This document shows, piece after piece, positions 35,689 to 44,638 of a DNA stretch of 64,000 nt. Each line of letters begins with the position of its first letter. The first letter of the stretch is position 1. Below the pieces are notes generated by a model that searched no databases, had not been told where the DNA came from, and was given only the letters and a program-made list of their open reading frames with translations. The translations under genes and the position numbers were made by a program. The stretch covers positions 4,526,001 to 4,590,000 of the forward strand of contig OZ244892.1 of assembly GCA_965221465.1 (NCBI GenBank), written 5' to 3'. The DNA comes from Azophilus sp965221465. Its GTDB lineage: Bacteria; Pseudomonadota; Gammaproteobacteria; Pseudomonadales; Azotimanducaceae.

Positions 35689-36528
35689 TCAGTCGCGCCG
35701 GACGCGCATGAAGCTTGCGAAGCGGGGAACGCCCTTGGCGGTGGTTCCCAAGTGCTTGTAGGTCACCGTCGCTCCGATCGGCGGCGGCGTGCGTCGGTCT
35801 GCGTCGGTGAGGCCGGTGCCCAGTTTGAACCGGTGGCCGTCCGGCATTTCCACCAGCAGCGAACCCAGCATGCCCCGATACTTGCCCTTGCCCGGCAGGT
35901 GGGCAACGACAATGGCTTCGGCGTCCTGGTACGTCTTGAGCTTCAGCAGGTCGTCGCTGCGGCCCGGCCGGTGCAGGGACCGGCCGTCGCGGAGCATCAA
36001 GCCCTCGCCGCCCTCGGCAGTGACCTGCTCCAGGATTGCCATCAGTTCGGCTTCGCTGGCGGCGCGAAACTGCTCAACCAAGGCAATGTGCGGCGAAGGC
36101 GCAGGCACCAAGATTTGCCGCAATTGCTTTAGGCGGTCATCGAAGGGCGTCCTCGGCTCCGGTAGGTCGAAGACCATGAAGCGAATGTGCCGCCACGCTG
36201 CATTGTCTGGAGTTTTCCGACGCACTGCGCCGGATATGCGCTCGAACGTGCCGCGGCCCATCCACAGTTCGCCATCGAGCGCTCGAGCGGGGAAGCCCTC
36301 GGTGAACCAAGCCGGCGCGTTGAAGCGGTTGCCGCGCCGGGAGTAAAGCGCTTCGCCGTCCCACAGGGCGCGCACCCCGTCGAGCTTTTCGCTGACCCAA
36401 TAGCGGCTTAGGTCAAGGCCGCCTTGGTAGACGTTGGCCAGCGACGGGGCCGGGTCGCCGGTGCAGACATCCGCAGCGAGCGTCAGCCCGCCCAACAAGC
36501 AGCAAACGAGAAACCCATGGCGGAACAT
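35689..36528 (-). CDS. Secreted/periplasmic ATP-dependent DNA ligase (Lig E-type)
   Basis: 279 aa. Residues 1-19 are a signal peptide. Adenylation motif KLDGVRA at 48-54 with catalytic Lys48; 'LDGELWMG' (motif III region), 'FMVFDLPEP', 'GEGLMLRD' (motif IV) and 'LLKLKTYQDAEA' (motif V) follow, then an OB-fold ending 'FASFMRVRRD'. Minimal ligases with leader peptides are known from several Gammaproteobacteria and Neisseria and are thought to act outside the cytoplasm, perhaps in DNA uptake or biofilm DNA. Confidence 0.92.
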   Translation of the reverse strand: MFRHGFLVCCLLGGLTLAADVCTGDPAPSLANVYQGGLDLSRYWVSEKLDGVRALWDGEALYSRRGNRFNAPAWFTEGFPARALDGELWMGRGTFERISGAVRRKTPDNAAWRHIRFMVFDLPEPRTPFDDRLKQLRQILVPAPSPHIALVEQFRAASEAELMAILEQVTAEGGEGLMLRDGRSLHRPGRSDDLLKLKTYQDAEAIVVAHLPGKGKYRGMLGSLLVEMPDGHRFKLGTGLTDADRRTPPPIGATVTYKHLGTTAKGVPRFASFMRVRRD

Positions 36529-36702
36529 CGCGGCATCTTGCGGTGATCGGAAGCCTCACTTTGAGGGGCCAGGCACCGGAGTAGAAGGGGAAGACGGCCT
36601 GATGGGGTGTAGGAGATTCGCCCGGCGTGGGCTTCGGGGGGTAGCTCTCTTGGCGGCGCTTTTGTGCAACCTGCTTTGCTGTGGCAAGTGTTTGGTGCAA
36701 CG

Positions 36703-36825
36703 TTGCTGCTACCAGAAGGCTTATTGCACAGCATTAAAATTGAAGCCGATAAACGTGACATGCCTTATCAATCTCTTATCAGAGCTTGGCTTGCCGATGA
36801 TGTAGAACAAAGCCGCAACGCTTGA
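36703..36825 (+). pseudogene. CopG/BrnA-type antitoxin C-terminal fragment
   Basis: Forty codons reading 'LPEGLLHSIKIEADKRDMPY' then 'QSLIRAWLADDVEQ' match the ribbon-helix-helix end of CopG/BrnA antitoxins. No start codon or N-terminal part is present and no toxin is visible. It lies in a composite debris region (36529-37040). Confidence 0.5.
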
Positions 36826-36829
36826 TAGT

Positions 36830-36942
36830 AGTTCTAACGGGTCCTTGTGCACGTCCAGCCCAACATATGCCGCTGCGTCGACCGCCGTTCGCCGCACTTG
36901 CCCTGATACCGTTTTCGTTTCGTTTGCTCTAAAGTCTTGCAT
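36830..36942 (-). mobile_element. IS110-family transposase, N-terminal scrap
   Basis: ATG 36942 has a strong AGGAGG site. The frame contains 'AYVGLDVHKDPLE', the RuvC-like DEDD start typical of IS110 transposases (first catalytic Asp), then loses similarity. The rest of the transposase is absent. Confidence 0.45.
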
Positions 36943-37040
36943 TACCTGCCCTCCTCAATTTTGGCTCTGACTTGGTGGCAAGTAGTACCGCCCCCAAAAT
37001 AACCCACGCTCTTGAGGACGGGCAGGTCAAAACATGATGT

Positions 37041-38207
37041 CTAGTCCGACGTATTCTCCTCGAGCCCACTGCCGGTGATCGCCAACCGGCCAAACGCCAG
37101 GTAGGAGGCAAGCGCGGCAAGGGCAGTGGCGGCATACAGCCAGCCGAAGCCGCCCCCGGTGACCAGTTGACCCGCCAAGCCTGGCCCTATCATGCTTGCG
37201 AAGGCCAAACAGGCGGCGACGAGTGACGTTGCCCGTCCGGTCGAATCCGATGCCGCCACCGCGGCTGTCATGTAGGGCAGCGCAAACAACCAGGCGAACA
37301 TGAAGAGATTGATGGCGGCGACATAGGCGGCAAAGCCACCCGCCGCCGCGAACAGCGCAAGGGCCAGCCCCTGCAGCAGCGCAGCGGCCAGCAGTGGCTT
37401 GATGCGCCCATGGCGCTCCGCAAGCCAGGCTGCGGCCAATGAACCCAGGCCGCCGGCCAAGGCGGAAACCGAAAGAGCCGCCCCGATGGCGGCGGCGTCG
37501 AAGCCGGCCGCGCTGGCGCGCCGCTCCGCAAAGGACCAGAGGGCGCTCTGGCCTATGGTGAAGACGAACAGTGCGGCCAAGCTGGCGAACGCGACCATCG
37601 GCAACGCCGGATTGGCCGGTCCTGCTGACAGCGATGCAGCGTTGGGCATCGGCGCCCGGCGGGCAATCCAGGGGACGCACAGCGCCCCGGCCAACACCAC
37701 CAAGGCGAACGCCGTCAGCATTCCGGCCATGCCGAACGCGGGTAGCAGATACAGTGGGATGACCGCCAAGAGCACGGCCCCAAGCGCTACCTCACCCAAG
37801 AGTTTGATGCCGAAAGCGCGGGTCGGATTCGAACGTTCGCCGGCGATCACGAAAGAAAGGCTGTAAAGCGCTCCGAGCAACAGGCCTGCCCCGAAGACAC
37901 AGGCCGCAAAGAACAGCCAGCCTTCGGCCACTGCGGCAAGCGCCAGCATGGCGGCCGCACCCGGAAAAAGGCCCAACGCCAAAGCCCGGCGGTTCGACCG
38001 CCCCAAAAAACAGGCCGCCGCGACCGACGAAAGGCCAAATGCGCCCAAGTAGAGGCTCCCCAATCCGCCGGTAGCGGCATGGCTGAGTTGGTGCGCGTCT
38101 GCCGCCGCGCCCAGAAACAGCGGCAGCGTGTTGAAGATCATGGCCGCGCAGGCGCCGGTGGCGATGATCGCCCCGAAACCGGATTCGCTATGCAAACTGC
38201 TGGCCAC
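37041..38207 (-). CDS. MFS transporter
   Basis: 388 aa with 12 predicted membrane helices in two halves and an Arg-rich loop after helix 2 ('FLGRSNRRALALG'). Shorter than most MFS permeases and without a substrate signature I recognise. It lies downstream of the aldehyde dehydrogenase on the same strand, but a nested repeat (38303-38648) separates the two, so co-transcription is doubtful. Confidence 0.85.
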   Translation of the reverse strand: MASSLHSESGFGAIIATGACAAMIFNTLPLFLGAAADAHQLSHAATGGLGSLYLGAFGLSSVAAACFLGRSNRRALALGLFPGAAAMLALAAVAEGWLFFAACVFGAGLLLGALYSLSFVIAGERSNPTRAFGIKLLGEVALGAVLLAVIPLYLLPAFGMAGMLTAFALVVLAGALCVPWIARRAPMPNAASLSAGPANPALPMVAFASLAALFVFTIGQSALWSFAERRASAAGFDAAAIGAALSVSALAGGLGSLAAAWLAERHGRIKPLLAAALLQGLALALFAAAGGFAAYVAAINLFMFAWLFALPYMTAAVAASDSTGRATSLVAACLAFASMIGPGLAGQLVTGGGFGWLYAATALAALASYLAFGRLAITGSGLEENTSD

Positions 38208-38302
38208 GCCGTCGCCTCCCGTTATTCAACGGCCTCACATGGGGTTGCGCGGCTGAAAAGCGTTCCACGCCCGTATCGAGCAATAGCCGTTCACGTCAGG
38301 AG

Positions 38303-38648
38303 TCGTGTCCTATTCGGAGAATTGTGGGCTTCAGGCGCCGGGCCGTTTTGGTTTCCGGCAAGACGCAACGCAGCCAGCAAGACCAGCCCGTATCCGTCAT
38401 CAACTATCGTCGCAAGGGCGTCGACGTTTCGTCGCTGCGGCAAAACGCGCCGTCCTGCGCAGCCGCTCGGACTGGAAGCCGGTGCAGGCATACTCGACAG
38501 GATGTCAAACCGGCTGGAAGGAGCACGGCCGCGCTTATGCGAGTGCATCGGCGGCCGCAGCAGGAAGTTGGTGACAGATGCCGACCAGAGCATCCGGGGG
38601 CCGAAACGGCCACGCATGATGACACCTGCCTGGGAGACAGGACACTTG
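38303..38648 (+). repeat. Family B element, copy B2, split by a family A element
   Basis: Left part 38303-38383 and right part 38587-38648 together match the family B copy at 48188-48360 (for example GGTTTCCGGCAAGACGCAAC against GGTTCCCGGCAAGGCGCGAC, and GAAACGGCCACGC against AAAACGGCCACGC). The right terminus GACAGGACACTT is the inverted counterpart of AAGTGTCCTGTC at the start of B1. A family A element occupies the interruption. Confidence 0.82.
38384..38586 (+). repeat. Family A element, copy A3, nested in family B
   Basis: Starts AGCCCGTATCCGTCATCAAC and ends AAGTTGGTGACAGATGCCGA. Carries the long interior seen in A2, including GGAAGCCGGTGCAGGCATAC. Termini are more diverged than in other copies. 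Confidence 0.88.
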
Positions 38649-38683
38649 ATGCAAACGGACCGGCCACTCGCGCCACTTGAGTG

Positions 38684-40141
38684 TCATGCGTCAATGCCGC
38701 CCATGCACAAGTACTTGATCTCCAGGTAATCGTCCAAGCCGTACTTGGAGCCTTCGCGGCCATTGCCCGATTCCTTGACGCCACCGAACGGCGCGGCGGC
38801 GTTGGAGATGATGCCTTCGTTGATGCCGACAATGCCGAACTCGAGCGCCTCGCCCACTCGCCAGACGCGGCCGAGGTCGCGGGCGTAGAAGTAGGCGGCC
38901 AGGCCGAAGGGCGTGTCGTTGGCCAGTTCGATGGCCTCCTCTTCGGTGTCAAAGCGCAAGAGCGGCGCCACGGGCCCGAATATCTCCTCCCGGCAGACGC
39001 GCATGTCGGCCGTCACGCCAGCCAGCACCGTCGGCCTGACGAAGGTCTCCCCATTGTCGGCGTGGTCGGATCCGGCCAATATCGAAGCACCGTTCGTCAC
39101 GGCATCGTCAACAAGGTCCCTCACGCTGCGGGCGGCGGGTGCGTCGATCAGCGGCCCCATGGTGGTGCTCTGGTCCAGGCCGTCGCCCAAGGTCAGGCCC
39201 TGCGCGGCTTCGACCAAGCGTTCCGCAAAGTCGTCGAACACGCCGGACTGCACCAGCATGCGATTGGCCGATACGCAGGTCTGGCCGGCGTTGCGGAATT
39301 TGCAGGCCACCGCACCACGCACGGCCGCGTCGAGGTCCGCATCGTCAAAGACGATGAACGGCGCATTGCCGCCCAACTCCATCGACGTGCGCTTGACCGT
39401 GCCGGCGCAGGCGCGGATCAAGGTTTTCCCCACCGCCGTGGAGCCAGTGAAGGTCAACTTGCGCACGGCGGGATTGCCGGTCAACTCATCGCCGATCGAA
39501 CGGGTGTCCCCGGCCAGGATGTTGATGACGCCGGCGGGCACGCCGGCCCGCTCCGCCAACGCACCAATGGCCAGCGCCGAGAGCGGCGTTGCCGTGGCGG
39601 GTTTGCAGACCACCGTGCAGCCGGCCGCCAAGGCCGGCGCAATCTTGCGCGCCAACATGGCGTTGGGGAAATTCCAGGGCGTGATGCAGGCGACCACGCC
39701 CACCGGCTGCTTCACGGTGACGATGCGCTTGTCCGCGCTTGGCGCCGGGATGGTGTCCCCGTAAATGCGCTTGGCCTCCTCGGCGAACCACTCGAAGTAG
39801 CTGGCGCCATAGGCGATCTCCACCCGGGCTTCGGCCAATGGCTTGCCCTGCTCGACGGTGAGAATCCTCGCCAAGTCCTCCCGGTGGGCGATCATCAGAT
39901 CGAACATCGCCCTTAGGGCATCCGCTCTTTCCTTGGCGGTGCGCCTTTGCCACTCAGTTTGCGCTAGCTGCGCGGCCGTGACGGCCCGGCGCGTCTCCGC
40001 GCCGCCGCAGCGCGCCACTTCGGCAACCGTGGCGCCGTTGGCCGGATTGGTGACAGCAATCAGCCCGCCGTCATCAGCGTCGATCCAACGGCCGTCCACA
40101 TAAGCCTGGGTGCGCAGCAGCCCGTTATCGTTCAGATTCAC
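38684..40141 (-). CDS. NAD(P)-dependent aldehyde dehydrogenase, succinate-semialdehyde type
   Basis: 485 aa from GTG 40141, chosen because AAGGAGG sits 5 bp upstream. Motifs: 'GVVACITPWNFPNAMLARK', 'FTGSTAVGKTL' (cofactor), catalytic Glu in 'SMELGGNAPFIVFDDAD' and catalytic Cys in 'FRNAGQTCVSANR'. It resembles GabD-type semialdehyde dehydrogenases. Next to preA/hydA remnants it could oxidise a pathway semialdehyde such as malonate semialdehyde (inference). It lies 38 bp downstream of preA. Confidence 0.93.
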   Translation of the reverse strand: MNLNDNGLLRTQAYVDGRWIDADDGGLIAVTNPANGATVAEVARCGGAETRRAVTAAQLAQTEWQRRTAKERADALRAMFDLMIAHREDLARILTVEQGKPLAEARVEIAYGASYFEWFAEEAKRIYGDTIPAPSADKRIVTVKQPVGVVACITPWNFPNAMLARKIAPALAAGCTVVCKPATATPLSALAIGALAERAGVPAGVINILAGDTRSIGDELTGNPAVRKLTFTGSTAVGKTLIRACAGTVKRTSMELGGNAPFIVFDDADLDAAVRGAVACKFRNAGQTCVSANRMLVQSGVFDDFAERLVEAAQGLTLGDGLDQSTTMGPLIDAPAARSVRDLVDDAVTNGASILAGSDHADNGETFVRPTVLAGVTADMRVCREEIFGPVAPLLRFDTEEEAIELANDTPFGLAAYFYARDLGRVWRVGEALEFGIVGINEGIISNAAAPFGGVKESGNGREGSKYGLDDYLEIKYLCMGGIDA

Positions 40142-40179
40142 GAGTCCTCCTTGGCCGAAAGTATGGAACGCGGCTAAGC

Positions 40180-41472
40180 CTAGCCTGCGCAAAGACGGTT
40201 GTCGTTGCCTGGTTCCAATTCCCGCATGGTGATGCATCCGGGCACGGGGCAGACCAGTGCGCACAGGTTGCAGCCGATGCACTCCGCTTCGTCCACCCAG
40301 GGCACCCGAGCGGTCAAGCCCGGCTGCGGTTTATGCAGGACAGGCGCCAGGACCTCGGTGCGTGGGTGCTGGCCGTGATCGGCGTCGCCATGCCATGCGC
40401 TGCAGGGCGACTGGGCGGTGTGGATGCACTGATGGGCGCCGTCCAGGCAGGCGATGTAGCACAGATGGCAGCCGATGCAGCGCTCGGCGTCGATGTCGGC
40501 GACGATGCGGTAGCTGAGGTCGAGATCACCCCAATCGCGGAACTTCGGAACTGCCTGGCCAACCAGTTCGGCAACCGAAGCGATGCCCTTGGCGTCCAGG
40601 AACTCGCTCAAGCCTTCGATCAGGTCCTCGACGATGCGGTAGCCCCTGTGCATGACCGCTGTGCAGACTTGGACGTTGGCGGCGCCCAAGGCCATGAACT
40701 CAGCGGCATCCCGCCAGGTGGCGATGCCGCCGATGGCCGAGAGCGGCACATCGATGCCGCCTGCGCGGGCCAGCGCTCCCACCATGTGCAGGGCAATGGG
40801 CTTGACGGCCGGGCCGCAATAGCCACCATGGGTGCCTTCGCCGGCCACTGACGGCAGGGGCGCCATGCGGTCGAGATCGACGCCGATCAGGCTCTTGATG
40901 GTATTGATGAGGGACAGGCCGTCCGCCCGCGCTTCCACCGCTGCCCGTGCCGGAACCAGAATGTCGTCCACGTTTGGCGTGAGCTTGACCAGCACGGGAA
41001 CCGAGGCGAATTCCTTGGCCCATCCGGTGATTTCGGCCAGTACGCGAGGCTCTTGGCCGACCGCGCTGCCCATGCCGCGCTCGCACATGCCGTGCGGGCA
41101 GCCGAAGTTCAGTTCGATGCCGTCGCAGCCGGCATCCTCTGAACGCTGAATGAGGTCGCGCCATTCCGCGCGGGACTCCACCATCAGGCTGGCGATCAGC
41201 GCATGGCTCGGATAGCGCCGCTTGACTTCGGCCATCTCCTGGAAGTTCACGCTTAGGGGCCGGTCGGTAATCAGTTCTATGTTGTTGAATCCGGCCACTT
41301 TGACGCTGCCGATGTCCAAGGCGCCAAACCGGCTGTTCAAGTTGACGATGGGCTCGCCCAGTGTCTTCCAAACCGCACCGCCCCAACCCGCATCGAAAGC
41401 GCGCATCACCTGCTCGCCGCTGTTGGTCGGCGGGCCGGATGCCAACCAGAAGGGATTGGGGCTGCGAATGCC
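40180..41472 (-). CDS. preA: Dihydropyrimidine dehydrogenase subunit PreA, lacking its first residues
   Basis: FMN/Fe-S subunit that reduces uracil or thymine using NADH with PreT. Homology begins at 'GIRSPNPFWLASGPPTNSG' (41472), where the usual first 9-10 residues and ATG are missing; an in-frame TGA lies just upstream at 41485-41487. Translation could only begin at a TTG (41445) or ATG further in. The rest is intact: catalytic loop 'IELNFGCPHGMCERGMGSA', 'GGIATWRDAAEFMALGA', and two ferredoxin motifs ('CIGCHLCYIAC', 'CIGCNLCALVCPVPGC'). The second ferredoxin is unusually far from the first. Confidence 0.9.
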   Translation of the reverse strand, partial: GIRSPNPFWLASGPPTNSGEQVMRAFDAGWGGAVWKTLGEPIVNLNSRFGALDIGSVKVAGFNNIELITDRPLSVNFQEMAEVKRRYPSHALIASLMVESRAEWRDLIQRSEDAGCDGIELNFGCPHGMCERGMGSAVGQEPRVLAEITGWAKEFASVPVLVKLTPNVDDILVPARAAVEARADGLSLINTIKSLIGVDLDRMAPLPSVAGEGTHGGYCGPAVKPIALHMVGALARAGGIDVPLSAIGGIATWRDAAEFMALGAANVQVCTAVMHRGYRIVEDLIEGLSEFLDAKGIASVAELVGQAVPKFRDWGDLDLSYRIVADIDAERCIGCHLCYIACLDGAHQCIHTAQSPCSAWHGDADHGQHPRTEVLAPVLHKPQPGLTARVPWVDEAECIGCNLCALVCPVPGCITMRELEPGNDNRLCAG

Positions 41473-41473
41473 G

Positions 41474-41920
41474 CTTGTATGACGTCACGCCTTCGTCCGC
41501 CAATCGGCGCATCTCCCAAAGGCGCTCATCGGCCATGTCAGTGACGATCATGTGGAAGCCGTAGTCGATGCTGGCCTTGCCCGCCGCCTTGGCGTGCCAC
41601 GCCTCCAAACCCTCCAAGGTGGAGCGCCCTTTTTGCTGCATGGCGAAGTCGATGATGGTGGTGGTGCCGCCGAACGCGGCCGCCCGAGTGCCGGACTCGA
41701 AGTCATCGGCGCTGGTGGTGCCGCCAAAGGGCATGTCCATGTGGGTGTGGGGATCCACGCCGCCGGGGATGACCAGCTTGCCCTTGGCATCGATGATGCG
41801 GTCAGCCTCGATTTCGAGGCTGCGGCCAATCAGGGAGACGGCTTCATCCTCGATGAAGAGATCGGCTTGATAGTCGTCCACCGCCGTGACGACGCGGCCG
41901 TTACGAATCAGCAGCGACAT
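41474..41920 (-). pseudogene. hydA: Dihydropyrimidinase/D-hydantoinase, N-terminal third only
   Basis: ATG 41920 follows AAGGAGG. The frame has a bona fide hydantoinase start ('LLIRNGRVVTAVDDYQAD'), metal ligands in 'GGVDPHTHMDMPFGG', 'AAAFGGTTTIIDF', and stops resembling the family after 'DEGVTSYK' (41474). The next codons belong to PreA in another frame. The metal Lys and later His/Asp ligands are lost, so it is inactive. One deletion removed about two thirds of hydA plus the preA start. Confidence 0.9.
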
Positions 41921-42102
41921 CGGCCCTCCTTGGCCGGATTCCGAATGCTCCGGGTGCAGTGATCGGGCCGCACCGGCGCGTGGTCCGGTGAGGCGCCAGG
42001 TCCGGTGAATTGAGGGGCGAGGTCTCCATGGCGACACCTGCGGCAGCTATCGTCATGCGCCCTTCTCTTGCGATCGACGGTCGAGAATCAACCCGGCAGG
42101 AT

Positions 42103-42161
42103 CGGCGCAGGGCGAGTGCATCGGCGTCCGCAGCGGGAAGTTGGTGACGGATGAGGGCTAG
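42103..42161 (+). repeat. Family A element, copy A4, right end only
   Basis: Matches the right 59 bp of the family (GCGCAGGGCGAGTGCATCGG ... GGGCTAG). Its terminal CTAG supplies, on the minus strand, the TAG stop codon of the TBDR gene at 42158-44455. Confidence 0.88.
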
Positions 42162-44455
42162 AATTCAACGCGACCGCTGATTCCGATTTCTCGCCGGTCG
42201 GTGTTCCACAGGGCGAAGCCGAGAAACCCGGGGTAGTAGTTGCGCACGCGCGTGTACTTCTTGTCGGCCAGGTTGATGCCGTACAGGGCGAGCCGCCAGC
42301 GTTCGCCGGGGCTTGAGAATTCGATGCGGGCGTTCAATAGGCCGTAACCGTCCTCCTTTTCGAAGGGCGAGTTGGCGATCTGGCCGTAGAAGTCGTCCCG
42401 GTAGGCGTAGTCGGCGCGCAGCAGCAGGCTGGCCCCGTTCGCCAGAGGCCACATGGCCTGGGGCGAAATGCTGTAGGTGACCTTGCTGACGTAGGGCAAC
42501 CGCGAGCCTTCGGTAAAATTTGCCTCCAGGGCGGGGTCGAGGTCCACTTCGACGATCTCTGCATCGGTGTAGCCGAGGGTGGCCACCAGCCGAAGCCAAG
42601 GCGAGAATTGGGCGGTCAATTCGGCTTCGAAGCCGTCGATTCCCGCTTCGGCTGCGTTCAGTACCCGGGTGTCGAAGGCGTTGCCGACGCGATTCACCTG
42701 CGCCTGGTAGTCCTTGTAGTCGCTGGTGTAGGCCGAAACGTTGAGCCGCAACCGGTCGTCGAGTGCCTGCGTCTTGAAGCCCACTTCGATCATGTCGACG
42801 GTCTCGGGGTCGTAGGCGCCGACGCTGTCCGGGGCAGCCGGACGGGCAGCGAATCCGCCGCTGCGGAATCCCCGGGAGTAGGTTGCATAGAGCATGAACT
42901 CATCGGAGACCTGGAATTTGCCGTTGACGGTGCCCGAGACGGCATCCCATGAATCGCCGAGGGCATCCGGGGGGATGTTGTAGACAAGCTGCCCGTTTTC
43001 GTCGACGGCCGGTACGCCGCTGGCATCCAGCGACTGATAGTAGATGTCGTAGTCCTTTTTCTCGTCGGTGTAGCGCAGCCCCGCGGTCACGCTGAATCGG
43101 TCGCTCAAGTCGGCAGTGAGTTGGCCGAAGGCGGCGTAGCTCTTGGTCTCCACCTGGGAAAATCGCCGGTCCAGCGCCCCGAACTGGTTATCGTCCTGCA
43201 GGTTGTGGCCTTCCTCGGTGAAATAATAGAGACCGGCGATCCAGTTGACGGTGCCCGCTTCGTTTTCGCCGAGCAGTTGCACCTCCTGGGAGAACTGATC
43301 CGAAGCGCCGGTCTCCGCGTAGTAGACGACCACCTGGGGGGCGCCGTCGAACTCCAGGTTGCCGACGTACTCCATGTCGCGATAGGCGGTGATGGATTTC
43401 AGCGACAGGCTTTCGGAAAGATCCCACTGCCAGGTGGCGGAAGCGCCGAACAAGTCCTGTTCGGAGTCGAGGTCGTCCAGTGAGTAGTTGTCGAAGGGGT
43501 CGGCATCGGTGCCGCTGGCGCAAGGGGTGTATTGGCCGGGCCCGGTGCTGGTGAAGCAGGGTGCGGCGCCGAAGAAGGCCACCATCCAGTCGGCAAACTC
43601 GTAGAAACTGTGCGGCACCGCCCCTTGCCGTGCCCTGCTGGCGTCCAGCACCACGGACAGTTCCGAGGCGTTCCCGGTCCAATGCAATTGCGCCCGTCCG
43701 CTCGAGCTGTCCTCGTCGCCAAGTTCGTCGCCGGTGAACACCTGCTCGCCGACGCCATCCCGGTTGCGGCTCATGATGCCCGCTCGTAGCGCCAGGCCGT
43801 CGCTCAATGCGAATTCTCCCGACGCTTCCAGATTGATGCGCCCGTCCTCGCCAATGGTGGCGGCCAGATGTCCGCCGGGCTCGCCGCTCGGCTTGCGGCT
43901 GACCACGTTGACCGCGCCGCCAATGGTGTTCTTGCCGAACAGGGTGCCCTGGGGGCCGCGCAGCACTTCCACCCGCTCGAGATCGAGGAGGTCGAGCGCG
44001 GCACCCTGATTGCGGCCCATGTACACGCCGTCGATGTACAGGCCGACGCCCGGGTCGGTGGTCACCATGTGGTCCGATTGGCCGATGCCGCGCAGAAATA
44101 TGGCCCCTGCCTCCGCGCTGCCCATGCCGTAGGAGGTGAACGACATCCCCGGCGTGAACTTGCCGATGTCGCGCAGGTCGATCATGTTGGCCTGCTCGAG
44201 GTCTGCCTCGGAGAAGGCGGTGATGGAGATGGGCGTTTCCTGCAGCGACTCCTGCCGTTTGCGCGCCGTGACGATCACTTCCTCGATGGCGCCGGCCGAT
44301 GCTGCGGCCGATTCCGCCGCGCTGGCCACAACCGGGCCACCGAGCGACGCCAGCCCTGCGACGCACCATGCGGCTGTCGACGGCGGTATCCGGAAACCGA
44401 GCGACAGGACACCAGATACAATCCCCTCTTGCCCCTTTTGCTGCGTGTTTCGCAT
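42158..44455 (-). CDS. TonB-dependent outer-membrane receptor, predicted TetR/RutR-like target
   Basis: 765 aa. Signal sequence is long (to about residue 47, 'VVASAAESAAAS'). Plug start 'EEVIVTARKRQESLQETPIS', plug signature 'LERVEVLRGPQGTLFGKN', C-terminus 'GISGRVEF' ending in Phe. Its stop codon is the CTAG of a family A repeat. Two 16-bp palindromes lie 47 and 82 bp upstream of the start and a RutR-like gene is adjacent, so expression is probably regulated by that repressor and perhaps by pyrimidines. It would import a nucleobase- or hydantoin-like compound (inference). Confidence 0.94.
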   Translation of the reverse strand: MRNTQQKGQEGIVSGVLSLGFRIPPSTAAWCVAGLASLGGPVVASAAESAAASAGAIEEVIVTARKRQESLQETPISITAFSEADLEQANMIDLRDIGKFTPGMSFTSYGMGSAEAGAIFLRGIGQSDHMVTTDPGVGLYIDGVYMGRNQGAALDLLDLERVEVLRGPQGTLFGKNTIGGAVNVVSRKPSGEPGGHLAATIGEDGRINLEASGEFALSDGLALRAGIMSRNRDGVGEQVFTGDELGDEDSSSGRAQLHWTGNASELSVVLDASRARQGAVPHSFYEFADWMVAFFGAAPCFTSTGPGQYTPCASGTDADPFDNYSLDDLDSEQDLFGASATWQWDLSESLSLKSITAYRDMEYVGNLEFDGAPQVVVYYAETGASDQFSQEVQLLGENEAGTVNWIAGLYYFTEEGHNLQDDNQFGALDRRFSQVETKSYAAFGQLTADLSDRFSVTAGLRYTDEKKDYDIYYQSLDASGVPAVDENGQLVYNIPPDALGDSWDAVSGTVNGKFQVSDEFMLYATYSRGFRSGGFAARPAAPDSVGAYDPETVDMIEVGFKTQALDDRLRLNVSAYTSDYKDYQAQVNRVGNAFDTRVLNAAEAGIDGFEAELTAQFSPWLRLVATLGYTDAEIVEVDLDPALEANFTEGSRLPYVSKVTYSISPQAMWPLANGASLLLRADYAYRDDFYGQIANSPFEKEDGYGLLNARIEFSSPGERWRLALYGINLADKKYTRVRNYYPGFLGFALWNTDRREIGISGRVEF

Positions 44456-44501
44456 CCTGGCTACCCCATTGGATCGACAATTGCGCCAAACGTAATCGGG
44501 C

Positions 44502-44517
44502 TTGACAAAGATGTCAA
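44502..44517. promoter_or_regulatory. 16-bp palindromic operator 1 (RutR-like)
   Basis: TTGACAAAGATGTCAA, an inverted repeat TTGACA-N4-TGTCAA with the same 16-bp architecture as the E. coli RutR box TTGACCANNTGGTCAA. Located 47 bp upstream of the TBDR start and next to the tetR-like gene. Confidence 0.72.
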
Positions 44518-44536
44518 CTTTTTCTGACGTTTTAGT

Positions 44537-44552
44537 TTGACAAGTTTGTCAG
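44537..44552. promoter_or_regulatory. 16-bp palindromic operator 2 (RutR-like)
   Basis: TTGACAAGTTTGTCAG, the same palindrome with one mismatch at the last base. Centre-to-centre distance to operator 1 is 35 bp, so two dimers could bind one promoter. Confidence 0.7.
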
Positions 44553-44638
44553 TTCCGGATAGCTTGCCGACAGGTGGCCGGGGAAGCCCCACGTAACGCA
44601 CAACGGACGCAAGGGATTGAATGGCGAGCGAAACGCAG

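Noticed and set aside
40700..42037. A single 445-codon minus-strand frame beginning as hydantoinase
   Set aside because: After codon 41474 it reads PreA DNA out of frame and has no sensible product; treated as hydA fragment plus preA.
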